Assembly (NCBI GenBank): GCA_919902485.1
Contig: CAKKRB010000145.1
Span: 1-25,638, forward strand
Direction: 5' to 3'
DNA length: 25,638 nt
From: Omnitrophica bacterium GWA2_41_15
GTDB taxonomy: Bacteria; Omnitrophota; Gorgyraeia; Gorgyraeales; Gorgyraeaceae
Shown: piece after piece, positions 7,750 to 16,534 of the stretch
Layout: each line of letters opens with the position of its first letter
Position numbering within the stretch: the first letter of the stretch is position 1
Position numbers and translations under genes: made by a program
Notes under the pieces: generated by a model
Database searches by the model: none
What the model was told of the DNA's origin: nothing
What the model saw: the letters and a program-made list of their open reading frames with translations, nothing else

Positions 7750-8442
7750 TCATTTAGGGGTCTTTATGGAAAATATAAATTTATCTCTAAAAGAAACAGG
7801 ACTGCTGAATATATATCCTGGAAATTCTCTCTTATACGCGTCTATGGAGCGTGAAATTTCATACAAGCTCCGGCGAATTTTAGCATCAAGCCAAGATGTC
7901 ACAATAAAGATGCCGCCTCTATTTAAATGCGACTTTACATTTTGCATCGCAAAAGAGAATTTCTTCTCATTTGTAATATGCTGGGTTATGTCTATCATTA
8001 TAATTAAATCGAATCCTCCGTTTAATTCTCTAGCAGTAATATCTAACTTGTGAAATTGAAACTGCGGGAATCTTTGTTTTAATCTGCCAAACAACACGTC
8101 TGTGATATCTATGCCCAGATATTGCTTTGCCCTTTTTTCAAAAAGGGCTTCTGTATAAAATCCAGTGCCGCAACCTATATCCAATATAGAAATATTATTA
8201 AAATCTATGCCTTCGTCTCGGCATAGCGATAAAAAAGTTTCTTTTGCTTTGTTATACACCTGCTCGTTTTCATAATTTGTTAAATCAATGTCTCCAACAC
8301 CGGATAAATCAAACCCATACTTACAGAATCGATCCGCCCAGTATTTCTCAGCATTATAGCCATCCGGAGCCTGATATTTAATAATATATTCAAAAAATGA
8401 AGAGATGCGTGTTTTTAATATTTTAAAAGAATAATTTATCAT
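7750..8442 (-). CDS. Class I SAM-dependent methyltransferase
   Basis: A 230-residue protein. After an N-terminal helical segment containing YWADRFCKYGFDLSGVG (34-50), the Rossmann methyltransferase core starts with motif I ILDIGCGTG (86-94). It continues with an acidic LGIDIT (109-114) and a DLIIMIDITQHI segment at motif II. The fold and length match small sugar- or lipid-modifying methyltransferases in polysaccharide loci. The ATG follows the TAG of the preceding glycosyltransferase with no gap, and the next gene starts six nucleotides past its stop. It lies directly upstream of the two radical SAM genes and may act on the same residue. Substrate not determinable. Confidence 0.85.
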   Translation of the reverse strand: MINYSFKILKTRISSFFEYIIKYQAPDGYNAEKYWADRFCKYGFDLSGVGDIDLTNYENEQVYNKAKETFLSLCRDEGIDFNNISILDIGCGTGFYTEALFEKRAKQYLGIDITDVLFGRLKQRFPQFQFHKLDITARELNGGFDLIIMIDITQHITNEKKFSFAMQNVKSHLNRGGIFIVTSWLDAKIRRSLYEISRSIDAYKREFPGYIFSSPVSFRDKFIFSIKTPK

Positions 8443-9588
8443 CTAAAACTGAGTATACAATTTTAATATTTCCTGTGAAATCCTATGCCATGAAAGATAA
8501 TCATTGAGTTCTTTTAAGTTTTCAGATAATTTTTTTCTTAAACTTGAGTCTTGTATCAGTCCGAATAATGCATCTGTCAACTCCTTGACGGTATTATTAC
8601 GCACTAATCTTAAATTATAATTATCCTTTAAAACAATTGGCATAAACCTAGCCATAGTGGTAACTATTGGCAACTTATGCAAAACACATGCGGCAAAGGC
8701 TCCGCTGTTGGTGCCGATGCCCATTTTATAAGGAAGGACTGCTATATCCGAAGCTGATAACAACTCTGAAACTCTTTCCGCAGACTGATAATCCATCCAT
8801 ATAATTTTATCCTCTATATTCAAGGCTCGGCATAATTTTCGTGAATACAAAAAGATGTCTTGCGTTAAAATTCCGCCTACTATTAAAAATTTTACGTTAT
8901 TCTCCATTTTCGCAAGGTTGGAGAAAACATACATAAGTCCATCCAAAAATTTGCCATATCGCATAAAACCAAAGAAACATATAACCACGGCATTCTCTGA
9001 TATATTCAACTGCTTCCTAGCTGCATCACGATGGCTGTCAACCTTTGGTATATTAGAGCCAACTGGAACTAGAATGCATTTTCTTTTTACAAAAGGAAGC
9101 TTGCAGATAAATCTATTAATATCAAGGTCATTGGTTAATATAACCTTATCACAATAGATAAGCATAACAAAAGTAGTAAGCCAAAAAAACAGATCTCTGC
9201 TTTTCAGCGGATTAGGTAAATCGTGAATCGTAACTATTATTTTATATTTGGGATTTCCCCTCTTAAGAAGATACGCCAAAAAATTCATCGCCACCCTGCT
9301 GCCATAAAGCGTTCTGTTGTATTCTATGTGCACTATATCAGGAGAAATTTCCATGATTATATTCTTTATAATAGGCGCACAGGCAAAAGACCAGTCATTT
9401 ATTGCTGGAAGGACTTTTATCCTTTCATATGAATAGCTGCTTTCTATTATCGCAGGATCCAGAGAGGTGATTATATAAAGGAAAATATCTTTTTTTGAAT
9501 TTACCAAACCTTCGCATAAAATACGCGTATAATCTCCGATACCCCCTCTCCTTGGGGGGAAATATGAACTTATTTTAACAACCTTCAC
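8443..9588 (-). CDS. GT4-like glycosyltransferase with altered E-x7-E region
   Basis: A 381-residue GT-B protein starting at GTG 9588. The N-terminal SYFPPRRGGIGDYT (8-21) is a typical GT4 glycine loop. VHIEYNRTLYG (86-96), VTIHDLPNP (119-127) and VPVGSNIP (174-181) follow the usual order, and CFFGFMRYGKFLDG (204-217) opens the donor domain. Where relatives have E-x7-E, this protein reads PYKMGIGTNSGAFAACVLHKLPIV (286-309, given here only in outline): both glutamates are missing, although the surrounding glycine and proline positions are kept. It may use another donor-binding mode or be a divergent subfamily that still transfers sugar. It overlaps the previous gene by 14 nt and abuts the next one. 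A GT4-like fold is likely; activity is less sure. Confidence 0.83.
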   Translation of the reverse strand: MKVVKISSYFPPRRGGIGDYTRILCEGLVNSKKDIFLYIITSLDPAIIESSYSYERIKVLPAINDWSFACAPIIKNIIMEISPDIVHIEYNRTLYGSRVAMNFLAYLLKRGNPKYKIIVTIHDLPNPLKSRDLFFWLTTFVMLIYCDKVILTNDLDINRFICKLPFVKRKCILVPVGSNIPKVDSHRDAARKQLNISENAVVICFFGFMRYGKFLDGLMYVFSNLAKMENNVKFLIVGGILTQDIFLYSRKLCRALNIEDKIIWMDYQSAERVSELLSASDIAVLPYKMGIGTNSGAFAACVLHKLPIVTTMARFMPIVLKDNYNLRLVRNNTVKELTDALFGLIQDSSLRKKLSENLKELNDYLSWHRISQEILKLYTQF

Positions 9589-10792
9589 GTATCTCGAGCG
9601 CCTCCATAAAAACCGCTTCTATATTTTTCATAAACTGTGTGCCATCAAAGAACTTCCTTGCGGTATTGCGTCCTTGCATAGCTAATTCATTGCGCAATCT
9701 TTCATCTTCCCATAATCTTATTATCGCCTGGGCTAGCGCTTTTGCATCTTGTACTGGCACCAAAATGCCTGTAATGCCATTATCTATGATTTCCGGGATC
9801 CCGCCGCTATTAGTTCCGATTACCGGCCTACCCTCTGCCATTGCCTCTAAGACAACCAATCCCATGGGCTCCTGCCAGGAAGGCACTGCAACAATATCCA
9901 TTAGATGATAGTATTTTTTAACATCAGCCACAAAACCCGTAAATACTACTTTATCCTCCAGTCCTAACTCTTTTACGTAACGTTTTAAAATCTCTTCCCT
10001 GCCTTTTTCAAAATCCAATACCCACGAACCAACTATTAAAAAACTCACATCCGGGATACTTTTTACAACGATAGATGCGGCCTCCAAAAACGTCTCATGG
10101 CCCTTGCATAAGTCAAAGCGCCCAACAATGCCAACAACAAATTTGCTTAGATTCAGGCCTTTTTTTAGGCGTTGGGCTTCGTAGATGTCAAGATTTCCAT
10201 CAAATATAGCTAAATCTATGCTATTAAAAAGTGCTTCTATTCTGTCAATATTGTTTGACCACCTTAAAATAGAACGCCTGACGCTATTGGAGCAACAGAT
10301 GCTTCTGGAAGGCGTATCTATAAGCCATCTTAACAACAAATTGTCAATGGAAGGCTTTAAAATATCCTGATAATTAAAAATAACATTTTTTCTCATTAAT
10401 GCGGCTATAAGAAAAATTCTCGCTGCTATATCCAAAGAACCTGAATAAATAATCTTAGTTTTTGTGCGTTTTATAAGAATCGATATTACAATAGCAGAAG
10501 ATAAAAAATAAAAACTGATTAATATGGCATTAGCTATGATGTTTATTAGATTATATAATCTAAATTTGCCCAACCTAAAACTCATTTTTAAAAGATTGAG
10601 TTTTTTTATCAAGCCTGATTTGATTACCTTGATATTTAATTTTTCCAACTCGTCATAAAGCATGCCTTTGCCTGGAATTATTACAATCAACGAGAATAAA
10701 TTCTTATTTAAATCCTTTAATATAAAAAGAAGGGTGCGTTCGGCTCCGCCGATTCTGGTGGCAGAAGTAATAAATAAAATATTAGTCTTCAA
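9575..10792 (-). CDS. GT4 family glycosyltransferase, TTG start
   Basis: A 405-residue GT-B enzyme. ITSATRIGGAERTL (8-21) is the N-terminal loop and SICCSNSVRRSI (164-175) lies before the linker. FNSIDLAIF (189-197) takes the NGID place, and VGIVGRFDLCKGHETF (220-235) begins the donor domain. Glu308 and Glu316 in EPMGLVVLE complete E-x7-E, followed by GTNSGGIPEII. A hydrophobic stretch at about 84-107 inside the N-domain may attach it to the membrane. The start is TTG at 10792 with AAGGAG ten nucleotides upstream; no ATG exists in frame near the conserved N-terminus. It overlaps the stop of the phosphodiesterase-like gene by 11 nt. Sugar specificity unknown. Confidence 0.92.
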   Translation of the reverse strand: MKTNILFITSATRIGGAERTLLFILKDLNKNLFSLIVIIPGKGMLYDELEKLNIKVIKSGLIKKLNLLKMSFRLGKFRLYNLINIIANAILISFYFLSSAIVISILIKRTKTKIIYSGSLDIAARIFLIAALMRKNVIFNYQDILKPSIDNLLLRWLIDTPSRSICCSNSVRRSILRWSNNIDRIEALFNSIDLAIFDGNLDIYEAQRLKKGLNLSKFVVGIVGRFDLCKGHETFLEAASIVVKSIPDVSFLIVGSWVLDFEKGREEILKRYVKELGLEDKVVFTGFVADVKKYYHLMDIVAVPSWQEPMGLVVLEAMAEGRPVIGTNSGGIPEIIDNGITGILVPVQDAKALAQAIIRLWEDERLRNELAMQGRNTARKFFDGTQFMKNIEAVFMEALEIREGC

Positions 10793-11789
10793 CGTTTACA
10801 ATCTCCTTTAACATTGCGTAGCACTCTGCAGTAGTCAGCACATCCTTAACTGTAAAAAATTTGGGTCCTGAATACAAAAATATACCTTTCTGCCATGGAA
10901 GGTGAGGATAATAACCATGCATAGCCTTAGGGTGCCCTTTTTCCAGAAAAGAAGGATCAAATACGTATCCCTCATTTAAAAGAAAAATGCTGTCAGCCCA
11001 TTTTTTATTAGCTATGCCGAAGCTAATTCGTTCCTCTTCGTTCAATAATCTCCCGTAATCTCTGCTATTTAAAAAAGTTTCTATTATGAGTTTGGCCTTT
11101 TGATTAACGTACCATACCCTGAGCATGGTAGTATCTAAAAAATACATAAAATTTCCATCTGCGGATAAAGAAATCTCCTTTTCTAAATCTAGCTGGACAG
11201 CCTTTTGCACCCTAGACATACCATGGTCTGAAAGAGCTACAATATGACCATTAGGGTTCATCAATCTAAATCTATCAAATAAATTATTTATCCTTTTATT
11301 TAAACAGTTAATAGAATCGTTATATTCCTTGGAATCAAGCCCGAATTTATGCGCAACAGTATCCAACTCCAAAAATGTCTCATCCGGTAGAACCCTGGAT
11401 TCTGTAAGATTGCCAGAATATATTGAATAACCGCAAGGAGCAAACATATCTATAAATCTATACGGTATATTTAATGAATCAGCCCTATAGTTGAATTTTA
11501 TCGCTTTTCTAAAAAACCAGCTTAGATACCGATTATCTTGAAAAGTGCCTAAGGCCCATTTTATGTTTTTTAATCTTTTAAAAGGCGAACTCTTTGGTTC
11601 AAATTTCCATGTATTAAAAAAATCTATTTGGTCTGCTTTTAACCCTGCAAAGATTTCAGCCTGTATATTAATGCTGTATCCAATGCTAGGCATAAGGCCA
11701 CACTTATATGAAAATCTGTTTAGAAAATCCAGTTTTTTTATTAATTCGTATGGAAAACCGTCTATAAATATTATAAGGTGGTTACTCAT
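10782..11789 (-). CDS. Alkaline phosphatase superfamily protein (type I phosphodiesterase/nucleotide pyrophosphatase-like)
   Basis: A 335-residue protein with the full set of superfamily metal ligands in order. Asp10 lies in IIFIDGFPYE, and Ser39 in PSIGYSIN is the likely nucleophile. Asp143 and His147 form DTVAHKFG (the D-x3-H pattern), Asp187-His188 lie in ALSDHGM, and His291 in MHGYYPH. The family hydrolyses phosphomonoesters or phosphodiesters with two metal ions. No signal peptide or membrane segment is visible, so it should be cytoplasmic, which is uncommon for this superfamily. It overlaps the nucleotidyltransferase gene upstream by 8 nt and a GT4 downstream by 11 nt. A role in trimming or transferring a phosphate-linked group during repeat-unit assembly is inference. 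Confidence 0.85.
   Translation of the reverse strand: MSNHLIIFIDGFPYELIKKLDFLNRFSYKCGLMPSIGYSINIQAEIFAGLKADQIDFFNTWKFEPKSSPFKRLKNIKWALGTFQDNRYLSWFFRKAIKFNYRADSLNIPYRFIDMFAPCGYSIYSGNLTESRVLPDETFLELDTVAHKFGLDSKEYNDSINCLNKRINNLFDRFRLMNPNGHIVALSDHGMSRVQKAVQLDLEKEISLSADGNFMYFLDTTMLRVWYVNQKAKLIIETFLNSRDYGRLLNEEERISFGIANKKWADSIFLLNEGYVFDPSFLEKGHPKAMHGYYPHLPWQKGIFLYSGPKFFTVKDVLTTAECYAMLKEIVNVED
10803..10808 (-). promoter_or_regulatory. Ribosome binding site deciding a TTG start
   Basis: AAGGAG on the minus strand, ten nucleotides before TTG 10792 and inside the end of the preceding reading frame. It is the main support for the rare start codon. Confidence 0.65.
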
Positions 11790-13026
11790 ATTTGGAATTT
11801 AATATTTCCTCTATGTGCGCTGCTGCCTGAGGGATTATATATTTTATATAAAAATTAAGTAAGAATTTTTCTCTTAAGGCTAAAAACCTATTAATAAAAT
11901 CTATAGGGATGGATTCTTCCGGGTTTAATATGCCGAGCCTGATAAGAACCCACCATGCATCATCTAAAACGCTTAAGCAGCGCCTATCAGCTTTAAGAAA
12001 AAGGCATGCTGATTTATTCATTTTTAAAAGAAAAAATATGCTGCACCCCAAAAAAGAATAGGAAAGGGCATTTAGCCTTACCTTTAGCATATTCAGATTT
12101 GATGATTTTAATATGAACTCAAACTTTGCTGTGGTGATACCTGCTTCGCCAAATATATCTTTTTTTGATTTCCTGATTAAAGGTAGCAGGCTATTTTCTA
12201 CTTTTAAATCAATCTTATTATTTTTCAAAGTATAGATTAAAAGTGATTTAAAATGTTTAAGCGTATCTTCAAATAAGCCTACAAGCGATTGGTTAAAATC
12301 CAGGTCGAGCTTTATCTTAAGGCATCTTGTTAAAAATTCAGGGAAATCCGGCCCAAGGGCATTTATAAAATCACCTGGTTTTGATATTATATACTCCGCT
12401 CTTTTTTTATACGTGGGTAAAAAAATACCTTTTGAGAATAAAAGAACAGTTGCTATATCCAGGGCATTTCTTGCAAGTGTATATTTAAAAGCTTCTTGAC
12501 TGATACCAGTTTTTTTCTCTCTGAATAATGCTTTTGGAAAATAAAGCGACATGGAAAAAAGCCTGCGTATTATTATATTATTTGTATCTTTTATATTCAG
12601 GTTGCTGATGTCGAATTTTGGAATTAAATGCCTTAGGTCTTCCCCGAATAAAGTGTCTCCGGATTCTTTTAATTCATAAAATCTAACCTTGAACGGCAAT
12701 TGTTTAAAATCCCGCAAAGTTAAAAATTCTATTGTTATATCAAAAAGAGGGTTTCCTGGCTGAAAATCCTCTCTTATATCCTTTAGGGCTTTTTTTATGG
12801 CTGTTTCCTCTTCTATGCGTATCCTATCTTTTCTTATAACCAAGAGGTCTATATCGCTAAACATGACTAAGTTTTCATTATCCATCTTATAACTTAACTC
12901 TCCCCTGGGCAGACTGCCTAATGCCATGACAGACAAAACACCTTTTGTTCCCAATATGTTAACAATTCTTTTTAGCAAATCTTGTATTTTTTTGGGATAT
13001 CTTTTGTACATATGTTCGTTAATCAT
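11782..13026 (-). CDS. Polymerase-beta superfamily nucleotidyltransferase with long helical C-terminus
   Basis: A 414-residue protein. Residues 32-100 show the minimal nucleotidyltransferase fold: VMALGSLPRGE (33-43) is the GS motif, SDIDLLV (57-63) gives Asp58 and Asp60 as metal ligands, and FDITIE (95-100) supplies the third acidic residue. The remaining 300 or so residues are rich in Leu, Lys and Phe and look alpha-helical, with no motif I recognise. Known relatives transfer nucleotides to proteins, antibiotics, metabolites or RNA; the target here is unknown. The gene lies 7 nt after a methyltransferase and overlaps the alkaline-phosphatase-like gene by 8 nt, suggesting the two act as a pair. 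The nucleotidyltransferase fold is well supported; function is not. Confidence 0.75.
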   Translation of the reverse strand: MINEHMYKRYPKKIQDLLKRIVNILGTKGVLSVMALGSLPRGELSYKMDNENLVMFSDIDLLVIRKDRIRIEEETAIKKALKDIREDFQPGNPLFDITIEFLTLRDFKQLPFKVRFYELKESGDTLFGEDLRHLIPKFDISNLNIKDTNNIIIRRLFSMSLYFPKALFREKKTGISQEAFKYTLARNALDIATVLLFSKGIFLPTYKKRAEYIISKPGDFINALGPDFPEFLTRCLKIKLDLDFNQSLVGLFEDTLKHFKSLLIYTLKNNKIDLKVENSLLPLIRKSKKDIFGEAGITTAKFEFILKSSNLNMLKVRLNALSYSFLGCSIFFLLKMNKSACLFLKADRRCLSVLDDAWWVLIRLGILNPEESIPIDFINRFLALREKFLLNFYIKYIIPQAAAHIEEILNSKYE

Positions 13027-13033
13027 TCATATT

Positions 13034-13876
13034 CTATACCTTGTATCCCCATACAACCCAGCCAGCAGTATCTTTCATCCTGGTAATATTTATCTTTGAA
13101 AAACCGCATTCAATAAACATATCGTACACCTCATGCCTGGCAAACCTAAACTCAATAGGAACAGCTAATGTCTCGCAAATATCGGCCCGTAATGAAAAAA
13201 TTCCAGAACCAAAGTTAAAAGGGATTTTATTAGAAAGGCCTTGCGTAGAATTAAAGTTTTTTAATATTTTTGACGGGATTGAAAAAAGGATATAAACAAA
13301 AGGAGATAATAACCACGATAAGCCGTATAAGATTTGCGGAGGAATTTTGATTGTAATAACCTTTAAACTTGAAATTACTTTAGATGCTATGTATTTTATA
13401 GGATTTTCAGAATGATTCTCATAAAGATATAGAAAAGCTGGGCTATTCCTTTTCAAAATCCGAGATATCTCCGAAAGGGCCTTTTTGGGAGCAATTGTAT
13501 GGTGTATTACTCCAAAAGAATACGCAAAGTCAAACATATTATCTTTAAAAGGCATGTCCAAAACAGAACCTTGTATTATTTCTACATTTTGCAGGTCGGA
13601 AGCAATTTTTTTAGTAATAAACACGCCCTTACCAATATCAACGCTTGTTATCTTAACAGAAGGATTATTTTTGGCCATAATATATGTGTCATATCCAATC
13701 CCTGAACCGATATCTATGCCCACATTGCCTCTTACTATAGGCTCGCTTACCGTTTCTTGCATTTTATCAAAGTGCCATTTAGATACAGAACAAACATTTT
13801 TCTGCTTGGTGCAGAAAAATTCGTATATTTCTCTTATTCTTTTAGTATCATTTTCTGCCTTTGTCATTTTTACCAT
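13034..13876 (-). CDS. Class I SAM-dependent methyltransferase
   Basis: A 280-residue protein. Motif I is GIDIGSGIG (53-61), strand 2 ends in SVDIG (78-82), VLDMPF (105-110) precedes FDFAYSFGVIHHT (115-127), and LSEISRILK (134-142) follows, the usual UbiE/type 11 methyltransferase order. A hydrophobic stretch (about 150-200) after the core could contact the membrane or a lipid-linked substrate. Start is ATG 13876, 16 nt after the previous stop; ATG three codons later is an alternative, and neither has a strong ribosome binding site. Methylation of a repeat-unit sugar is the simplest role but is inferred from context. Confidence 0.85.
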   Translation of the reverse strand: MVKMTKAENDTKRIREIYEFFCTKQKNVCSVSKWHFDKMQETVSEPIVRGNVGIDIGSGIGYDTYIMAKNNPSVKITSVDIGKGVFITKKIASDLQNVEIIQGSVLDMPFKDNMFDFAYSFGVIHHTIAPKKALSEISRILKRNSPAFLYLYENHSENPIKYIASKVISSLKVITIKIPPQILYGLSWLLSPFVYILFSIPSKILKNFNSTQGLSNKIPFNFGSGIFSLRADICETLAVPIEFRFARHEVYDMFIECGFSKINITRMKDTAGWVVWGYKV

Positions 13877-13892
13877 AATTATCGCACAGCAC

Positions 13893-15095
13893 TTACATCA
13901 ACAAAAGATTTTCATAAATTCCCACTAACCGTCTATTTAATATTTTTATATTAAATTTAGCCTCGACATACTTTCTGCCCTCTTCGCCCATTTTTTTTAT
14001 GACCTGAGGATTCTTGAACAAATGAATGATTCTGGATTTTGCATCTTCAATATTATTGTTCGCTATAATAAATCCTGTCACCCCATCAATCAAGGCGTCT
14101 CTTACGCCTCCGACGTCCGTTGCAATAACCGGGATGCCTACTGCTTGCGCTTCAAGCAAAGCCGTCGGAAGCCCTTCTGCTTTACTGGAAAGAAAAAAAA
14201 CATCTGTTTCTTGCAATAATTTAATCACATCAGTATGCGATAGCGCGCCGAATAAAGTCACATTTTCCGCAAGTTTATATTCTGAAATCTTTTTCACAAT
14301 ATCTTCTCTAAGATGCCCATCTCCGACCAAGTAATATTTAAACTTATATATAGCTTCATCTCGCCACGCCTTTATTACATCTAATGCAAAAAAAATATTT
14401 TTGTCATCTTCCAACCTGGCAACTGTAGTTATTGTAAAAATATTTTTTGTTTTTGTTCGCTGTTCAAACTTAAATTTCTCAACATCTAATCCAAGAGGAT
14501 GATAGGTTATCTTGTCAGGATTACACCCGAAATCTATCAATTTCTGTGTATGATAATCACAGATAGAAATAACCCGGTCAGCATTTTTGAATAAATATTC
14601 ATATAGATCGCCGCTTTTTTGCAAACCAAGCCTTACATCATATCCATAAAATGTTACTATAAATTTAATATTTGAGAAAATGGTTTTTAAAAAAATAAAC
14701 TCATTTCCCACAGGGCCGAAATGACAATGAATTATGTCATATCTTCTATACAAAAAAGGCTCTAAGTTGCGTAAATTATGCAAAATCTTGCGGACACTGT
14801 AAAAATTCTTATAAAAAATACATTTTGATATTTCTTTTGGATAAAAAAGAAAGTATCTGAAAAATATCATTGCAGCTTTGATCACCCGGGCGCTTCTTTT
14901 TCGTGGTGTGTTAAAATATATAACTTTATCGAGAAGCCGGTATCTCTCTATCTCCTCATGCCTTTTTAACTCGTTTAACTTATTAAAAGCAAAAATACCT
15001 ACATCCTGTTTTAAGTCTATCAATCCTGTGATCTGATTTAAAATGAATGTTTCGGACAACGCAGGAAATACCTCAACGACAATAGCTATTTTCAT
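13893..15095 (-). CDS. GT4 family glycosyltransferase (WcaL-like style)
   Basis: A 400-residue GT-B enzyme. The N-terminal VEVFPALSETFILNQI (7-22) is typical of the WcaL/AmsK-type transferases of colanic acid and amylovoran clusters. IIHCHFGPVGNEF (121-133), TFYGYDVR (148-155), and HPLGLDVEKF (199-208) follow. TTVARLEDDKN (223-233) starts the donor domain, and Glu307 and Glu315 in EGLPTALLE form the complete E-x7-E motif, with ATDVGGVRDAL behind it. It starts within the stop of the preceding flippase (4-nt overlap). Sugar addition on the cytoplasmic face of the membrane is expected; specificity unknown. Confidence 0.93.
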   Translation of the reverse strand: MKIAIVVEVFPALSETFILNQITGLIDLKQDVGIFAFNKLNELKRHEEIERYRLLDKVIYFNTPRKRSARVIKAAMIFFRYFLFYPKEISKCIFYKNFYSVRKILHNLRNLEPFLYRRYDIIHCHFGPVGNEFIFLKTIFSNIKFIVTFYGYDVRLGLQKSGDLYEYLFKNADRVISICDYHTQKLIDFGCNPDKITYHPLGLDVEKFKFEQRTKTKNIFTITTVARLEDDKNIFFALDVIKAWRDEAIYKFKYYLVGDGHLREDIVKKISEYKLAENVTLFGALSHTDVIKLLQETDVFFLSSKAEGLPTALLEAQAVGIPVIATDVGGVRDALIDGVTGFIIANNNIEDAKSRIIHLFKNPQVIKKMGEEGRKYVEAKFNIKILNRRLVGIYENLLLM

Positions 15096-16534
15096 TTTGT
15101 CCCTTCTAAAATATAAGATTTTAATCTCTTTATAAACAATCTATCAAAAAGTATAAATAAAACAATGTATAGAATAACGCAAATAATCATAACTAAAATA
15201 AGGCTGATTAGATTGTTTATTAATCGGCTTAAAAAAAAGGCGATAAAACCAACTGCGAAAGCTATAAAAACAGTTTTCCACAGTGTCTTTATATAATTTA
15301 TAGCGATTATTCTTTTAACATAAATGATTACACATGCCCAAGTCAGGGCCATTGCCGATAAAATTGTTATAGCCATACCGATTATGCCGAACCTCAAGGC
15401 CGCAAATGGGCCAATTAGGATAAGAATAGAAACCTGCAATAGCGAGAGAAACAGCATATAATCTGTTTTAGCTATTCCCATCAGGAATTCACTTGTATAA
15501 CCAAACGTAGCCCTAAGAGACACAAGCCCTATAAATATCATAAAAGGTATAGTAGCTGATATCCATTTTTCGCCGAATATCAAACTCAGGGTAGGCCTTG
15601 CTAAGGGTATGAATAGGGCCGCTATTAAAAAGAATATAAATGCGGTGGCTTTGGTAAATTCTGCAAAAACCTTTTCTAAATGTTCCTTGTCTTCTTTCAG
15701 CCTTGTAAAAACAGGAAAAGAGATTGTGCTTAAAATATACCTTAAATCAATAAACTGATGCGCTAAATAAAAAGCTATCCAGTAATAACCTAAGCTTCTG
15801 TCGCCAAGCAGCCTGCCTATTATAAAATCATCCCCGTTCCAAAAAATCCAGTTTAAAAAAAAGGCTAGATATAAAGGCAGGCTGAATTTTAATATCTTTC
15901 TCAATAAAGCAAAATTAAAAGAAAATTTAGGCATGCCCCCTGCAAAAACCAATATAATAATCACTGAAACAAACCATCCAGACATGACTCCCCAAATAAG
16001 GCTCCATATTCCAAAACCCATTATTGCCAAGATTATAGATACCAAAGAATCGACCAATGATTCTGCAACCTCTGGTATCTTGATAGATTTATAGTCAAGC
16101 CTTCTGTGCAACAACGCCTGCGGCATTACAAATGCAGGCGTCAATATTTTAAAAGAAAGCACGCTTAGATAAACAGCTATAACTGGCCTATTTAATGCAA
16201 TGGAAATTTTTTGAGAAAATATTAAAACAACCGCCATTAATATAATGGACATAAATAACTGAAGCGTAAATGCCGCATTTAACATATTCTCTTCGTTATT
16301 TTCAACCTGGACTATGGCATCATGCATTCTAAAGTTTATAGAATTCCCCAAAAACCCCACTACAACCAAACAAAATGCCATGAGCCCAAAATCCTCAGGT
16401 GCAAGAATCCTGGCAAGAATTATTTGGCTTATCAGTGCCGACGCCTTTATTAAAAGAAAAGCTAACGAAGCTATCTTTACGACTTTAACAGTTTTTTCCT
16501 TTAACTGTGAAATATCTAATGTTTGATCTATCAT
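15092..16534 (-). CDS. Wzx-type oligosaccharide flippase (second copy)
   Basis: A 480-residue polytopic membrane protein, with about 12 to 14 hydrophobic segments spread over its length. The N-terminal region reads ASALISQIILARILAPEDFG with an A/L-rich helix, the pattern of the MOP-superfamily polysaccharide flippases (PF13440/PF01943 type). RILAPEDFGLMAF and GDRSLGYYWIAF are recognisable family landmarks. It moves a lipid-linked oligosaccharide from the cytoplasmic to the outer leaflet. ATG has GAAGGA directly ahead and overlaps the TGA of the preceding methyltransferase by four nucleotides. It is the second flippase in the same operon; the first lies two genes upstream and differs clearly in sequence. 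Confidence 0.93.
   Translation of the reverse strand: MIDQTLDISQLKEKTVKVVKIASLAFLLIKASALISQIILARILAPEDFGLMAFCLVVVGFLGNSINFRMHDAIVQVENNEENMLNAAFTLQLFMSIILMAVVLIFSQKISIALNRPVIAVYLSVLSFKILTPAFVMPQALLHRRLDYKSIKIPEVAESLVDSLVSIILAIMGFGIWSLIWGVMSGWFVSVIIILVFAGGMPKFSFNFALLRKILKFSLPLYLAFFLNWIFWNGDDFIIGRLLGDRSLGYYWIAFYLAHQFIDLRYILSTISFPVFTRLKEDKEHLEKVFAEFTKATAFIFFLIAALFIPLARPTLSLIFGEKWISATIPFMIFIGLVSLRATFGYTSEFLMGIAKTDYMLFLSLLQVSILILIGPFAALRFGIIGMAITILSAMALTWACVIIYVKRIIAINYIKTLWKTVFIAFAVGFIAFFLSRLINNLISLILVMIICVILYIVLFILFDRLFIKRLKSYILEGTK

Noticed and set aside
7733..8053. Plus-strand open frame of 106 codons
   Set aside because: Mirror of the methyltransferase at 7750-8442; no ribosome binding site and no family resemblance.
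9540..9560. C-rich/G-rich hairpin near the start of the GT4-like gene at 9588
   Set aside because: The complementary C and G runs are explained by codons for the conserved PPRRGG motif of GT4 enzymes; no further pairing supports a regulatory role.
13485..13928. Plus-strand open frame of 147 codons
   Set aside because: Antisense to the methyltransferase at 13034-13876, whose motif I and neighbouring gene spacing are convincing; the plus frame has no motif.
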